Shown in pieces: positions 1-10,811 of a stretch of DNA of 25,693 nt. The DNA is from Pseudovirgaria hyperparasitica. Lineage: Eukaryota > Ascomycota > Dothideomycetes > Acrospermales > Acrospermaceae. The DNA lies in assembly GCF_010093815.1 (NCBI RefSeq), contig NW_022985585.1, forward strand, positions 2,699-28,391, given 5' to 3'. Made by a program: the position numbers and the translations under genes. The stretch's first letter is position 1. Every line of letters begins with the position of its first letter. Below the pieces are notes generated by a model. That model searched no databases. It had not been told where the DNA came from and saw nothing but the letters and a program-made list of their open reading frames with translations.

Positions 1-612
1 AGTATATATACGTATAGTATAAATAAGTCTATTACTAACTTATTATCCCTAGTTATAGCTACCTTAACTAGTAGTCTATCTACCCTAACCGATACTTAAA
101 TTAAAATAAAGTTAGATAGTAGCGGACGTTTAAGTTAGGTCTTTAATCTATATATAAAGAGTATATACTTTTAAGAGAAGTCGGATATTAGTATATAACT
201 AGAGAACTATATAGACTACCACGAGGCCAAATAGATAATATAAGAGAGAATAAAAATAGTAACTAGAAATATAGAGGGAAGTATCTAGTAGAAGAAAAGG
301 TTATTAAAGGTAGTTCTAGATAAGGATACCTTTTAATAGATAAAGGACACCGTCTAAAGATAGAAGAAAGGAAGGTCTACTATATTTTATTTTAGCTATA
401 TAGTCGGAGAGAGCTTAGAATAGTACTATTTAATTTAAGTTCCTAGTCTAATTAATTTTAAACCTCTACTCTCTATTATATATTATCTTTCTAGTATTAA
501 ATTTAAAGACTATAATTAAATATACTAAAGATATAATTTAGAATAATAAGATATATAGAGTTATAGAGATACTTTAGATAAAGATATTACTTTAGAAAAG
601 AGACTTCTATTA

Positions 613-663
613 AAATAGATAGAGTATATAGAATAGATAGAGTAGATAGAGTAGATAGAGAAG
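613..663 (+). repeat. 9-bp repeat inside the coiled-coil stretch
   Basis: The unit GAGTAGATA and close variants repeat about three to four times. In the frame used by the surrounding pseudogene it reads Ile-Glu-stop, and the stop is most simply a former Gln codon. It forms part of a longer Ile/Glu-rich helical segment. Confidence 0.6.
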
Positions 664-773
664 CTTAAATACTAGATACTATTTATTCTATAAGAGTTAT
701 TAGTATATAGTAAATAAGTAGTACTAGTAAGCTAATTAGTATTAAGAAAATAACTAGTACTAATTATTCTATT

Positions 774-953
774 AGTATAAACGGTACGTTTAGTATAAAC
801 GGGACGTTTAATATAACTAGTACGTTCGGTACTAACGAGACGTTTAGTATAACTAGTACGTTCGGTATAAATGGGACATTTAGTATAACTAGTACGTTCG
901 GTATAAACGGGACGTTCGATATAAGCGGGATACTTAGTATAAATTATATAAAG
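774..953 (+). repeat. 18-bp minisatellite, ten units, six codons per unit
   Basis: Ten consecutive 18-bp units start at 774, 792, 810, 828, 846, 864, 882, 900, 918 and 936; the last is only partly conserved. Units have the form RGTATAACNRGTACGTTY. Two unit types (AACGGGACG-like and ACTAGTACG-like) partly alternate. The 18-bp period keeps the frame. In the frame continuous with the upstream pseudogene the unit reads (V/I)-stop/Gln-(T/L)-(G/V)-R-(L/S). In the +2 frame the same units read S-I-N-G-T-F-like with no stop. CpG is kept in most units. Confidence 0.9.
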
Positions 954-1049
954 CCGTTCTATTAGGATAGATAGTAAGTAGATCCGCCTAATGAATACAA
1001 TGGAATAAAAGAATACTTAGGGAGTACTTAGAAGTACTTGGGAGCGCCG

Positions 1050-2300
1050 TATCTTTCCTAATATATCTAGAACCTAAGAGAACTTATAGAGAAAGAGAGA
1101 AAGTTACTATAGAAGTTACTATAAAGAGAACTAGATAATAGACTTAATAGAATAGAGACTAGCTTATAATAGATTTAGAAAGAGCTATTCTAAGGTAAGC
1201 GCTCTAATATATAGATATAGATTATAGCTATACCTAGAGCTACCGCCCTAAGGACTACTAGAATTATAGATAGAGTATATAGTATATATATTATAATCTA
1301 GAATAAAGATACTCTTATATAGGTATAATAAGTATCCCTAAAGAAAATTGTAAATAAGATAAATAAATAGAAGAAAATATAGTTAAATATTATAGCTACT
1401 AAAGTCACGCTAGAAGGGGTAGTACTTACTACTATAACTAATATAGTATAGTAGAGTATCTTATATAACCTAAATATAATAGATAATATCTTCCCTAGCG
1501 CGTCTATCTAGATAGCTATATATCTAATATAGATATATATAGTACTAGTATAGAGATAGACTATTAGTATAGAGAATCTCTTATATATAGAATAAGCTAA
1601 TAAGTAAAAATACCTAGGGACTAAGATTACGAAGGCATAGTAGAAGAATCTATAAGAGATTAAGATAAAGACTAAAAAATACTCTACTATAATTATAGAG
1701 CTCTAGGACCCCGCCCTTATATAACGCGTTATATAGAAGGGATTTCTTATAGAAGGTAAACTCCTTATAGTTAAACTATAGAATAGAGCGTAGATAATAA
1801 TATAGTACTTTAACTATTAAGAGTATAGCTATACTATATAATAGTACTTATAGAAGACTAAATACGGCTAGTATTACAGAGACTATACTATCTAGAAATA
1901 CCCTTATAAACCGCGAGAAGATAGACTAAGAAATAAGAATATAGTATAGTATTTAAACTATAATAGAAAATATCTATTATAGTTATTAATATATACTAAA
2001 TATAGATAGATTACTAAGTATATTTATATAATAAAAGTAAGAGATATAAGATAGCTATAAAATATAATATCTATTATAAACTCTTCTATTATAATAAATA
2101 TAATCTTAATCTTCTTCTAGAATAGTAATGTAGTAGAATAGTAGACTATCTCTAGAATAATAGAGAGACTAAAAGATATAGTTAAAGCTACTACTATAAG
2201 GGGATAGCTCCGCCTCTAAGAAATAAGTATATAGATATATATACTCTCTAGTATCTAATAAGGGACTATAATATACTCTAAATTATATAGATAAATATAT
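1050..2300 (+). pseudogene. LINE-A ORF1 (Gag-like), truncated and RIP-mutated
   Basis: This corresponds to the C-terminal three quarters of LINE-B ORF1. It has a charged coiled-coil-like region (about 1070-1200), a middle domain (1200-1750) and the zinc-knuckle region (about 1810-1935). In the knuckles most of the cysteine codons expected from LINE-B now read Tyr, as TGY to TAY changes predict. Many TAA/TAG stops interrupt it. ORF1 proteins of Tad/I-type LINEs bind element RNA to form the ribonucleoprotein. The end runs into the ORF2 start region, interrupted at 2315 by LINE-B. Confidence 0.75.
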
Positions 2301-2315
2301 AGTATAAAAGAGAGA
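2298..2315 (+). repeat. Target-site duplication of LINE-B, left copy
   Basis: TATAGTATAAAAGAGAGA is identical to 20954-20971. LINE-A homology breaks directly after it and resumes directly after the right copy. The first four bases could instead belong to the (TTA)n tail, so the true length is 14-18 bp. Confidence 0.92.
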
Positions 2316-2587
2316 TAAGAAAAACTTCTTATACCCTAACGGACTAAACTAGTTAATTCGGGGTAAAACAGCGATTTACATACATTAAACGATAGAGTAT
2401 ACTAAGTATAATAACCTCCGACACACGTGCGTACGTATAGTATATAATACACGATAATACCGATATATAGAGATACTATATATATACGCTCGAAGACTCT
2501 TCGATAACATGAGCATAGACTATATCTAATAACTACTAACACGCCGACCCCCTTTTATTAGTTAAGGGCTACCCTTAACTAATAACC
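2316..2587 (+). promoter_or_regulatory. LINE-B 5' UTR (probable internal promoter region)
   Basis: About 270 bp of non-coding sequence precede ORF1 and are shared, with divergence, with LINE-C (10812-11082, minus) and in part with LINE-D (24436-24538, minus). The conserved blocks are an ACTTCTT-type start, a TTCGGGGTA block near 2358, and CGATAGAGTATACTAAGTA near 2390. LINEs need an internal promoter to be transcribed from inserted copies; placing it here is inference from family knowledge. The region ends in the 31-bp palindrome directly before the ORF1 start. Confidence 0.6.
2555..2585 (+). repeat. 31-bp perfect palindrome, LINE-B 5' UTR copy
   Basis: The arms are TTATTAGTTAAGGG and its exact reverse complement, around a 3-base centre. 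In element sense the centre here is CTA, whereas the four other copies in the window have TAG. The right arm ends two bases before the ORF1 ATG, so in RNA a 14-bp stem would sit directly on the start codon. Confidence 0.95.
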
Positions 2588-4095
2588 ATGGCGGCCTTAG
2601 GTATCGTAATACCCCGGTATACGCCGGATATACCCCTACTAGTACGGTAGAAACGGCCATATAGCGATATTAATATAGATAGCTAGACACCTATCTAAAA
2701 TATAGAAACTAACTAAGGGTGCGAAGTACTATAGATAATCTAGACTAAGGGGACCCTAAGAGGGGAGACCCTCCTAGATAAAATTAAATACTAGGTAATA
2801 CGTGTAGAGAGGGACGCCGAGAAGAGAAAGAAGACCCTCCTTTATATATTCCGGGACCTTATCTAGAATCTAAGAGGAATTATAGAGGAAGAAAGGAAGT
2901 CGCTATAAGAGGAACCTAGTAGTAGGCTTAACTAAATAGAAGCTAGCCTACGGAGAATCTAGGAAGAGCTATTCTAAGGTAAGCGCTCTAATACGTAGGC
3001 TTAGATCGTAGTAATACCTAGAGCTACCGTACTAAGAACTACTAGAACCATAGATAGAGTATATAGTATACGTGTCGTAATCTAGGATAAGAACACGCTA
3101 GCGTAGGTCTAATAGGCATCCCTAAAGGAAATTATAAATAAGATTAATAAATAGAAAGGAATATAGTCGAGCGTCGTGGCTACTAAAGTTATACTAGATA
3201 GGGTAGTACTTACTACTATAACGAATACTACGTAGTAAAACATCTCGCGAGATCCGAACGCGATAGATAGTATCTTCCCTAGCGCGTCTATTAGGGTAGC
3301 TATATACCTAATTATAGTATACATAGTACCTATGCGGGGATAGGCTATCGGAGTAGAGAATATTACGTGTATAGAATAATCTAATACACGAAAATACCTA
3401 GGGATTAAGATTATAAAAGCGTGGTAGAAGAATCTATAGGCGATTAAGTCGACGGTAAAAAAACACTCTACTATAATTATAGAGCTCCGAGACCCCGCCC
3501 TCATATAACGTATTATATAGAAGGGATTCCTAGTAGAAGGAGAGCTCCTTATAGCCGAGCCATAGAATAGGGTATAGGTAATAATATAGTACTTTAACTA
3601 TTAAGGGTATGGATATACTATATAAAGGTACTTATAGAAGACTAAGTGCGGATAGTACTATAGGGACCACGCTATCTAGAAGTACCCTTATAAACCGCGA
3701 GGAGATAGACTAAGAAATAGAGATATAGTATAGTATTTAAACTATAACGGGAAACACCTATCGTGGTCGTTAACGTGTATAAAATATAAATAGGTTATAG
3801 AATATATTCGCACGATAAAAGCGAGAGGCGCGAGATAGTTATAGAATATAATACCTACCATAGGCCCTTCCTTTATAATACCCCTAACCTCCCCTCCGGA
3901 AGGTAGTTAGGTAGGATAGTAGACTATCCCGAAGACGATAGGACGACTAAAAGGTATAGTTAAAGCCGCTACCGCGCGAGGATAGTCGCGCCTCTAAGGA
4001 ATAAGTATATAGATATATATACTCCCTAGTACCTAATAAGGGACTAGAATATACTCCGAATTATATAGATAAATATATAATATAAAAGAGAGAAC
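2588..4095 (+). pseudogene. LINE-B ORF1 (Gag-like nucleic-acid-binding protein)
   Basis: The ATG at 2588 is in a good context (ACCATGG) and begins M-A-A-L-G-I-V-I-P. LINE-C ORF1 starts with the same first residues. The order is a short N-terminal region, a long Glu/Lys/Arg-rich coiled coil (about residues 60-150), a middle domain, then three zinc-knuckle-like motifs (about 3595-3780). These include a segment reading N-G-K-H followed by a retained Cys, with other knuckle cysteines changed to Tyr. Roughly 500 codons carry many TAG/TAA stops and no obvious frameshift. The family role is to coat LINE RNA. The 3' end overlaps the start of ORF2 in another frame near 4066-4095. The long open frame on the other strand across 3109-3504 is its shadow. 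Confidence 0.85.
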
Positions 4096-5788
4096 TAGGC
4101 GACGCTCCTCGAAGAGTCTAGGGCTATAATACTCGCTATCTAGGAACTCTATAAACACTACTAGACGAGTAAACCAACTATACACCCTAGATACTATACT
4201 ATATACCCTCTAGAACTAGAAAGACGAGTCCTCTTCTACATTTATAGGTTAATACTACTCTTATTATGGTCGTATACTAAGCGCGATAACCTTAGGATAA
4301 TACTACACCTATAAATAGATATAGGCCCCCTATATATATATAATATATATAACTAATAATATATACTTATACTAGACGAGATGCTCGAGGGTACTATGGA
4401 ACTAGGGTAATACATCCTCCTAGGAGACTTTAACCTCTACTACCGATGGTAGGGAGGCCTAGCCGTAGTTAGGGAAGAACTTAGAGTAAGGGAACTACGT
4501 ACCCGCTACTACGACTTTCTATACCTACTTATACCTATAGAATAAGTTATATAGAAAAAATATAAATAGAATGAAGACGGGTCTACGCTTAACCTTACCT
4601 TCGCTATAGAGTATATTAGTTACCGGATCTAATACTACCGCCTAGGCTAGGTATAGACGGATTCCGACCATAAATGCATGGAAACCGTAATAAATATATA
4701 TACCCCGAATAAATAATAGGGACGATAGATATAGAAGAACACTAACTAGGAAAAGTACCTAAAGGACCTAGAATCGGCGATCCTAGATCCCTCTATAGTT
4801 AATATATCTAACGACCTAGCCATAGACTAGGCCGTATAGATACTCCTATAAATATACTAGAATGCGAGAAATAAACACGTACTATACTAAATATACTAGC
4901 CCCCGGAAGTAAAGGGGATTCCTTAAGTACGGGAGAGTAGATAAGACGCCCGAAGGCTATATATACGCGTATACTATATAAGAATACCCGAGTCGTGGAA
5001 AGAATAGAAGGAAGCGATATAATAACGCGATAAAGTCCTCCGTAACGAAAGGCGTAAATAGTAGCATATAATTACTAGTTAATAGATATAATACGTAATA
5101 GGGCTATGGTATATAGTAAAATAGGCTAAGGGCGTAGATACTCTAATACCTTCGCCACTTATGCCTCCCCTAATATATTAGGGGAGAATATACTCCACGA
5201 GCCTTAAGAAAACTAAGGCCCTATAGAAGGCCATGTTCCCTCTCCCGGAACTAGTAGACCTATTAGACGTTCACGGCGTCGAATATCTATACGCGGTAGA
5301 TATCCCCGAAGAAGTTACGGAGGAGGATATACTTAATATTATTAAGATACTCCTAAATAATAAAGTACCTAGACTAGATAGAATTCTAAATCGATACCTA
5401 AAAAGTACTATAAAAGCGACCCTACCACTTATTACTTATATATTCTAAGTATACGTTACGTAGGGGTACTACCTCTAGAGCTTCCGAGTTATCTATACTA
5501 TTATACTCCCGAAACTAGGAAAGAGCCCTAACTCCCTAAAGGGATAGAGACTAATTACCCTTCTCTTCTACCTAGGTAAGATACTAGAGGCTATAATAGT
5601 AAAGAAGATAAGTACCGCGGTATAGGAATATAATCTCCTCCCTCCGAACTAGAAGGTAAAGGTAGATAGCTCTCTAATAATAGCTATCTAATATATTATT
5701 AAAGTCGTCTAGGCCGTATAGAAATAGGGACGGGTAGTATCGCTCCTCTCTCTTGATATAGCCGGAGCGTTTAATAAGGTAAACTATA
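4066..5788 (+). pseudogene. LINE-B ORF2, part 1: endonuclease and N-terminal RT
   Basis: The APE-type endonuclease spans about 4066-4690. It begins near the I-L-A-I-(stop/Gln)-E-L block (about 4130), which matches the ILAIQEPW-like family motif. The catalytic S-D-H near its end is intact at 4663-4671. After a linker comes a stop-free stretch (5233-5448) with the N-N-K-x-P-x-x-D-x-I-L-N-R-Y-L-K block that precedes LINE RT. RT follows, up to D-x-A-G-A-F-(N/D)-K-V at about 5755-5785, the motif A aspartate region. LINE-C has inserted there. The protein would nick target DNA and reverse transcribe element RNA in place. Stops are TAG/TAA. The rest is at 11083-12326 and 20371-20640. Confidence 0.88.
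5776..5788 (+). repeat. Target-site duplication of LINE-C, left copy
   Basis: AAGGTAAACTATA is identical to 11083-11095. LINE-A (near 22650) shows the uninterrupted RT sequence across this point, which confirms that 5789-11082 is an insertion. Confidence 0.93.
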
Positions 5789-6022
5789 ATAATAATAATA
5801 ATATTAGTAAACTAGGTAGAGTACCACTCTATAGGCGCATACCTCCTCTAGTCTAAGCTACTATATAAGAAGAAACCTACGAATAGGAAAAACTCCCTTA
5901 TATCCATAACTACGCTCTATCTATCCTCTCGTTCTTTATATATATATAGCCCTAGAGGCTACCTATAGGTCTATAGCCTATATTATAATAGTTTACCCTT
6001 AGGTAGCACGTATAGGTACGGA
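5789..6022 (-). other. LINE-C 3' UTR end: terminal hairpin and (TTA)n tail
   Basis: In sense, the last 230 bp share blocks with LINE-B (20722-20953). A conserved hairpin, TAGAGT-GGT-ACTCTA in sense (5817-5831), lies 11 bases before the tail. The tail is repeats of TTA, not poly(A) (5789-5805). Such 3' structures are recognised by the RT of some LINE families; that role here is inference. Confidence 0.75.
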
Positions 6023-6057
6023 GATTATTAGTTAAGGGCTACCCTTAACTAATAATC
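6023..6057 (-). repeat. 31-bp palindrome (35 bp here), LINE-C 3' UTR copy
   Basis: This has the same 14-base arms (TTATTAGTTAAGGG) as the LINE-B copies, at 6025-6055. Two further bases pair on each side. The centre is TAG in element sense. It lies just downstream of the tandem repeats that follow ORF2. Confidence 0.95.
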
Positions 6058-6140
6058 GCGGTTCTCCCGGGGTTCTTCCGACGTATACCGGGGTTCTTCT
6101 AGTATATATCGGGCTTCTTCCGGTATATATACGCGGGTCT
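6058..6140 (-). repeat. About 21-bp tandem repeats in the LINE-C 3' UTR
   Basis: In sense, three to four imperfect units of the type GAAGAACCCCGGTATACGTCG follow one another between ORF2 and the palindrome. The same units are found in LINE-B (about 20625-20686) and, strongly decayed, in LINE-A (about 24150-24210). Confidence 0.75.
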
Positions 6141-9100
6141 ACTAGAACTAGGGGAGAGGAAGGTGTACGAGCATCTATTAGGCGACGTCCTTAGGGTACT
6201 TATTAAGCTATCGCGTAATGTTAGAGGTCCTCGTCATACGTACGAGGGCTTATCTTAGGGTATAGAGGCTAGAGTACGTCGCGAGGTAGTGGCGTATTAT
6301 ACCTCTCCGGCCGTAGTCCTTGCACTAGGGAGATACATCTAGAACGCCTCTCTAGTAGAGGTAATATAGAGGATCTATAGCGCCTATTCGGGCTTAGAGG
6401 AGTATAGATACTTAGGCCTTTATTAGCCCTTTATATATCTATTTACTCGGTTCCTTCTAAGGCCCTTAGATCTATTCTAGATACATATCCTATTAGGAGG
6501 CCTACTAGGCTTTAAGTACCTCCCTCTATTTATCCTAGATCCACGACCGTATAACGCGGCTAAGCTCCTTAGGGCTCTATTAGCTTAGGACGGTATCCGG
6601 GTTATTTTGAACCTCCTATATAGTCTAGCTCGAGTCCGCCTCTATATAGTATTTATATTATACTTAAGTTTATCCTATAGTAGAGAGGGTCTAGTAATGC
6701 GTGTAGATACGTGTGCGTAGTACGGCGAAGGTATATACTCTATCTCCTCCACGTTCTTATACTTATTATTTAGTAAAGTATATAAGTCTCTATATCTAGT
6801 AGAAGTCCTATATACTTATTACGTTTATCTCGCGTTAGAGGAGCGTTATATTAGTAGCTTTATATACACTAGAGATAAGGCGGAGTATGCGGTTTTATAT
6901 AGACTTAAGCTTTACTCGCCGAGCTTATATAAGGGCCGTGTACTAGTACTCGTGTCTATATATAAAGGCTAGGCGTACTAGGGAGACGTATAGCTATCTC
7001 GCCTTATCCCGGGCTATTCTCTACGTGGATACCGTAATCCGGCGTATAGCGGTTTCTATCTAGAGGGCTCTAGAGACGGCGTGTGCCACCTATGGTCCCT
7101 ATTTTAGCTTATTATTAATTATAACGCCGAGTACTCGTATACTCTATGCTAGTAGTTCTATAAAGGCGTCGATTTAGGGGCGACGTGCCCCCTCCCTAGT
7201 AGCCTATCCTCTATAGTAGTTAATAAAGTATATAAGCTAGTATTTTTTAGGTGCGAATTTTACTCCGTGGCGCTTTACCTACTAGACGCATTTCTCGTGG
7301 TCTCGTTCGAGTCGTGTATATGTTCTACTAGTACTACTATCGACCGCGAGGAGGTATATATTATCTACGTATCCGACTACCTCTATATATTCTATTCTCT
7401 AAAGGAGGTCTACTATAAAGAAGAGGAAGAGGATTAGGGAGATGGTGCTCCCTTATAGGATGCCGTATACCGTCTCCTTATATTTGCTTCGGTATCCGGG
7501 GATATATATTTAAGTAGTCCTTTACGCGAGGAAGGACTATATAAATCGTATAATCTACTTAGGTATTCGCCTTATCCGGAGGTTATGGATAAGTCTTATA
7601 TAGTTTACCTTATTAAACGCCCCTACTATGTCTAGGGAGAGTAGCGTGACGACTCGTCCTTATTTCTATATAGTCTAGATAACCTTAAGGATGTGTTAAA
7701 TGGCTATAATTAGGGAGCTTCCTACCTTCGCCTTCTGGTTTACTAGGAGAAGGCCGTATACCTATACTACTATACTTATCTTCTTAGTAATCGTGGCTTC
7801 TAGTACCTTACTAAGGTAGGAGAGGAGGGCGATCGGCCTCCATCCCTTTAGCGTGTTTAGGCTCTTCCCTAGTTTTAGGAGTATAACTATATATACGGTT
7901 TGGAAGCTCTATGGGTGGTATCCTATACGGGCGTACGCTCGGAATATATGGCCTATAATTAGTAAGGTCGCCTATATGGTCCTCTTAAGGCATCAATTCG
8001 GAATTCCGTCTAGCCCGAGCGCTTTATCGTTCGGGAGTGTCTTAATAGCGCCGAGTATATTATCGTCCGTGATTTCCCTAGGGATACTCACGGCTTCCGG
8101 GTATTCCGTACCGTCGATATCTAATAGGTCTATAGGTTCTAGGAGAGGGAATATAACCTCTTATAGGATCTCTATTTTCTCGAGGCTCGTGGAGTATATC
8201 TTTTCTTAATATATAAGGGGGGGTATAAGTAGTATAGGTGTCGGGGAGGCGGTGCTTTTAGCCTATTTTACTATATACTATAGTCTAGTAGTATTACGTA
8301 TATATCTATCCGTGACTATACGCTACTATTTACGTCGCTCGTTATAGAGGACCTTATCTTATTATCTTCTCGCCTCTCTCTATTTATCCTACGCTTTAGG
8401 TATACGGTTATAGTATACGCGTGTATATAATCTCCGGACTTCTCGCCTATACTCTTATACTTAAGGTATGCTTTTCGGGTCTAGGGGTCTATATATTCGG
8501 TACGGCACGTGTTTATCTCTTACTCCCTAGTACGCCTATAGGAGTATATTTACGGCCTGGTCGATGGCCGGGCCATTAGATACGTCGACTATAGACGGGT
8601 CTAGGATTATCGATTCCAGGTCCTTTAGGTACTTTTCCTAGTTAGTATCCTTCTATAGCTATCGCCCTCGTTAGTCTTAAGAGGTAGATACGTCTATTAT
8701 GGTCTCTATATATTCGTGGTCGGAGTCTATCTATATAAGGCTTAGGCGGTAGTATTAAGTCCTATTATAAATGTATCTAGTGGCTAGGGTGAGGTCGAGT
8801 ATGGATCCGCCCTTATCTTATTTATGTTTTCGCTAGGTAATCTATTCTACTAGTGTAAGAAGGTATAGGAAGCCGTAGTATTAGATATATAGTTCTCTAG
8901 CTCGAAGCTCTTCGCGGGTGACGGTTAGTCTACCCTACTAGCTATAATAGAGGTTAAAGTCTCCTAGGAGGATGTATTATCCTAGCTCGGTAGTGCCCTT
9001 AAGCATGTTATCCGCCTAAAGTGATCGGTTCTAATTATATATGTTATGTATATAGAGGGGTCCGATATTCGTCTAGAGGTGTAGTATTATCCGGAGGTTA

Positions 9101-9320
9101 TCCCGTTTAGTATATAACTATAATAAGAGTGGAATAGACTTATAGATATAGAAGAGGACTCTCCTCTCCGGTCCTGGGGGGTGTATTATATAATATTCTA
9201 GGTGTGTTATTAGTTTGTTCGTCTGGTAGTATTTATATAGCTCCTGTATAGTAAGTATTATAGCTCCGGTCTCCTCGAGGAGTATCGCCTAGTTCTTATG
9301 TTTATACTATACGTTTATCT
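6140..9320 (-). pseudogene. LINE-C ORF2: endonuclease-RT polyprotein, RIP-inactivated
   Basis: The minus-strand order is the endonuclease (about 9320-8700, S-D-H intact at 8716-8724), a linker, RT (about 8000-7000) and a C-terminal region ending near 6140. The RT catalytic block reads Y-V-D-N at 7360-7371; a D-to-N change at the second Asp is what a TpG-to-TpA hit on GAT-GAY gives. After RT, sense reads the conserved segment with A-R-(stop/Gln)-L-Y and L-R-R-E-I-D seen in LINE-B. Boundaries are estimated by alignment to LINE-B. About 1,060 codons is in the normal range for ORF2 of this group without a long RNase H domain. Nearly all stops are TAG/TAA. Confidence 0.88.
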
Positions 9321-10811
9321 ATATAATTAGGAGTATATCTTAGTCTCTTATTAGGTACTAGGGAATATATAGGCCTATATATTTATTCCTCTAAGACGCG
9401 ACTATCCTCGTACGGCGGCGGCCTTAGTAATTCCTTAGGGCCGTTCTATTATTAGCTTTCTTAGGATGGTTTACTATTTCTAACCGCTTCCTCGTAAGGA
9501 GGTAGTCTATAGTAGTAGTATTATAGTAAAGAGAGGAACGGTGGTAGGTCGTATCGTTTATAGCTACTTTACTCCCTTTATCCGGATTAAGTAGATGTAT
9601 TCGGTGATCTATTTACGTTTCGCGCACGTAGCTAACTACGACAGGTGCTTACCGTCGTAGTTAGAGTACTTCGCCGTGTCCCTATCTCTCTAGCCCTCTC
9701 CTCGTGTTCCGTAGGGGCACTCCTAGGTACTATATTCTTATTAATACTATCTATACCTAGTCTTTTAGAAGTACTGCTATACCGTGTACCCGTATCCCTA
9801 ATAGTTAAAGTACTATGTTATCGCCTATGCTCTATTCTATGGTTTCGCTATAAGAAGCTCCCCTTTCGCTAGGAATCCCTCTTACGTAATTTAATACGCG
9901 AGGGCGGGGTCCTTAAGCTCTACTATTATAGTAGAGTATACCTTCGATCTAGTTTTAATCCCTTATATATTCTTCTACCATGCTCTTATAATCTTAATCT
10001 CTAGGTATTTTCGCTCGTTTAACTATTCTATCCGCGTAATGTTCTCTTCTCTAATAACCTATCCGCTTACGGGTATAGAGTATATCTATATCGGGTATAT
10101 AGCCGCCCTAATGGAGGCGCCTAGAAAGATACTACTAATCGCGTTCGGATCGCGTAAGATAGTCTACTACGCGATGTTCGTTATCGTGGTAAGTACTACT
10201 CCTCCTAGTATAAGTTTAGTAGTAATAATATTTAACTATATTTCCTTTTATTTATTAATCTTACTTACTATATCCTTTAAGGATACTTGCTAGACCTATA
10301 CTAGGGTATCCTTATCCTAGATTACGACGCGTATACTATACGCCGCGTCGCCGGTCCGGGGGGCCCGTAGTATAGCCTCCGGTATTACTACTATTTATAC
10401 CTATATACTAGGGCGCTTACCTTAAGTAAGTTCCTCCTAGATTCTACGTAGGCTAGCCTCTATTCGGTCGAGCCTACCCTCCGGTCCTCCTAGTTATATC
10501 TTCTTCTCCTTCTCTATAATTCCCTTTAGATTCTAGATAAGGTCCTAGAATATATATAGGAGGGTCTTCTAGCCCTCTCCGGCTTCCTTCTCTATACGTG
10601 CTACCTAGTAGTCGATACGATCTAGGAGGGTTTCCACTCTCGGGGTCCCCTTTATTCCGTCTATCTATAGTAGTATACGCCTTTAGGTGTGTTCTACGTT
10701 TTAGATAGATATATAGTTACCCTTAGTAATGTTACTATATAGCCTTTTCTATCGTACCGGTAGGGGTATATCTAGTATATACTAGGGTATGTCGGTGCCT
10801 AAGGCCGCCAT
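9300..10811 (-). pseudogene. LINE-C ORF1 (Gag-like)
   Basis: The start is ATG at 10811-10809, beginning M-A-A-L-G as in LINE-B, two bases after the palindrome. The region aligns along its length with LINE-B ORF1, including the coiled coil and the C-terminal knuckle region (about 9640-9790). Stops are TAG/TAA. It overlaps the ORF2 start near 9300-9320. The role by family is RNA binding and particle formation. Confidence 0.82.

Larger units (their letters stand above)
1..1050 (+). pseudogene. RIP-degraded reading frame of unknown family with coiled coil and hexapeptide repeats
   Basis: One frame (codons starting at 1, 4, 7 and so on) runs from the window edge to about 1050, broken only by TAA and TAG codons and no TGA, as expected if Gln or Trp codons were hit by RIP. 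The order seen is a charged helical region (about 200-420), a hydrophobic/aromatic stretch (about 370-500), a Gln/Glu/Lys-rich coiled-coil-like stretch (about 500-680) with a repeated Ile-Glu-(stop/Gln) triplet, then ten six-residue repeats (774-953). I do not recognise the family. The 5' end lies outside the window, and the 3' end runs into LINE-A ORF1 homology near 1050, so LINE-A may have inserted here. A retrotransposon Gag or a duplicated host gene are both possible. The frame continuity is seen; the idea of a real former protein is inference. Confidence 0.5.
1050..2315 (+). mobile_element. LINE-A, left part (oldest non-LTR element, 5' truncated)
   Basis: From about 1050 the sequence aligns with LINE-B ORF1 (2850-4095). 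It stops at 2315 inside the ORF1/ORF2 junction, where LINE-B begins, and continues at 20958. The 5' UTR, the palindrome and the first quarter of ORF1 seen in LINE-B are absent, so this copy is probably 5' truncated. It is visibly more AT-rich than LINE-B and LINE-C, which fits its outermost, oldest position. The left boundary is approximate. Confidence 0.8.
2316..5788 (+). mobile_element. LINE-B, segment 1 (5' UTR, ORF1, ORF2 up to RT)
   Basis: This is the first of three pieces of a full-length Tad/I-like LINE; the others are 11083-12326 and 20371-20953. It starts after the left target duplication and is homologous from its first bases to the 5' end of LINE-C. It stops at 5788 within RT motif A, where LINE-C has inserted. 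The joined pieces total about 5.28 kb. Confidence 0.9.

Noticed and set aside
3109-3504. 131-codon open frame on the minus strand
   Set aside because: It is the antisense shadow of LINE-B ORF1: RIP creates stops on the coding frame but leaves an opposite frame open. The hydrophobic translation is a by-product of Lys/Glu/Asn codons read backwards.
7853-8209. 118-codon plus-strand open frame
   Set aside because: It lies antisense to LINE-C ORF2 and has no homologue in the matching part of LINE-B beyond the ORF2 relationship.
9645-10293. Two plus-strand open frames with membrane-like composition (9645-9872, 10039-10293)
   Set aside because: Both are antisense to LINE-C ORF1; the second resembles the shadow in LINE-B at 3109-3504, which only reflects ORF1 homology.
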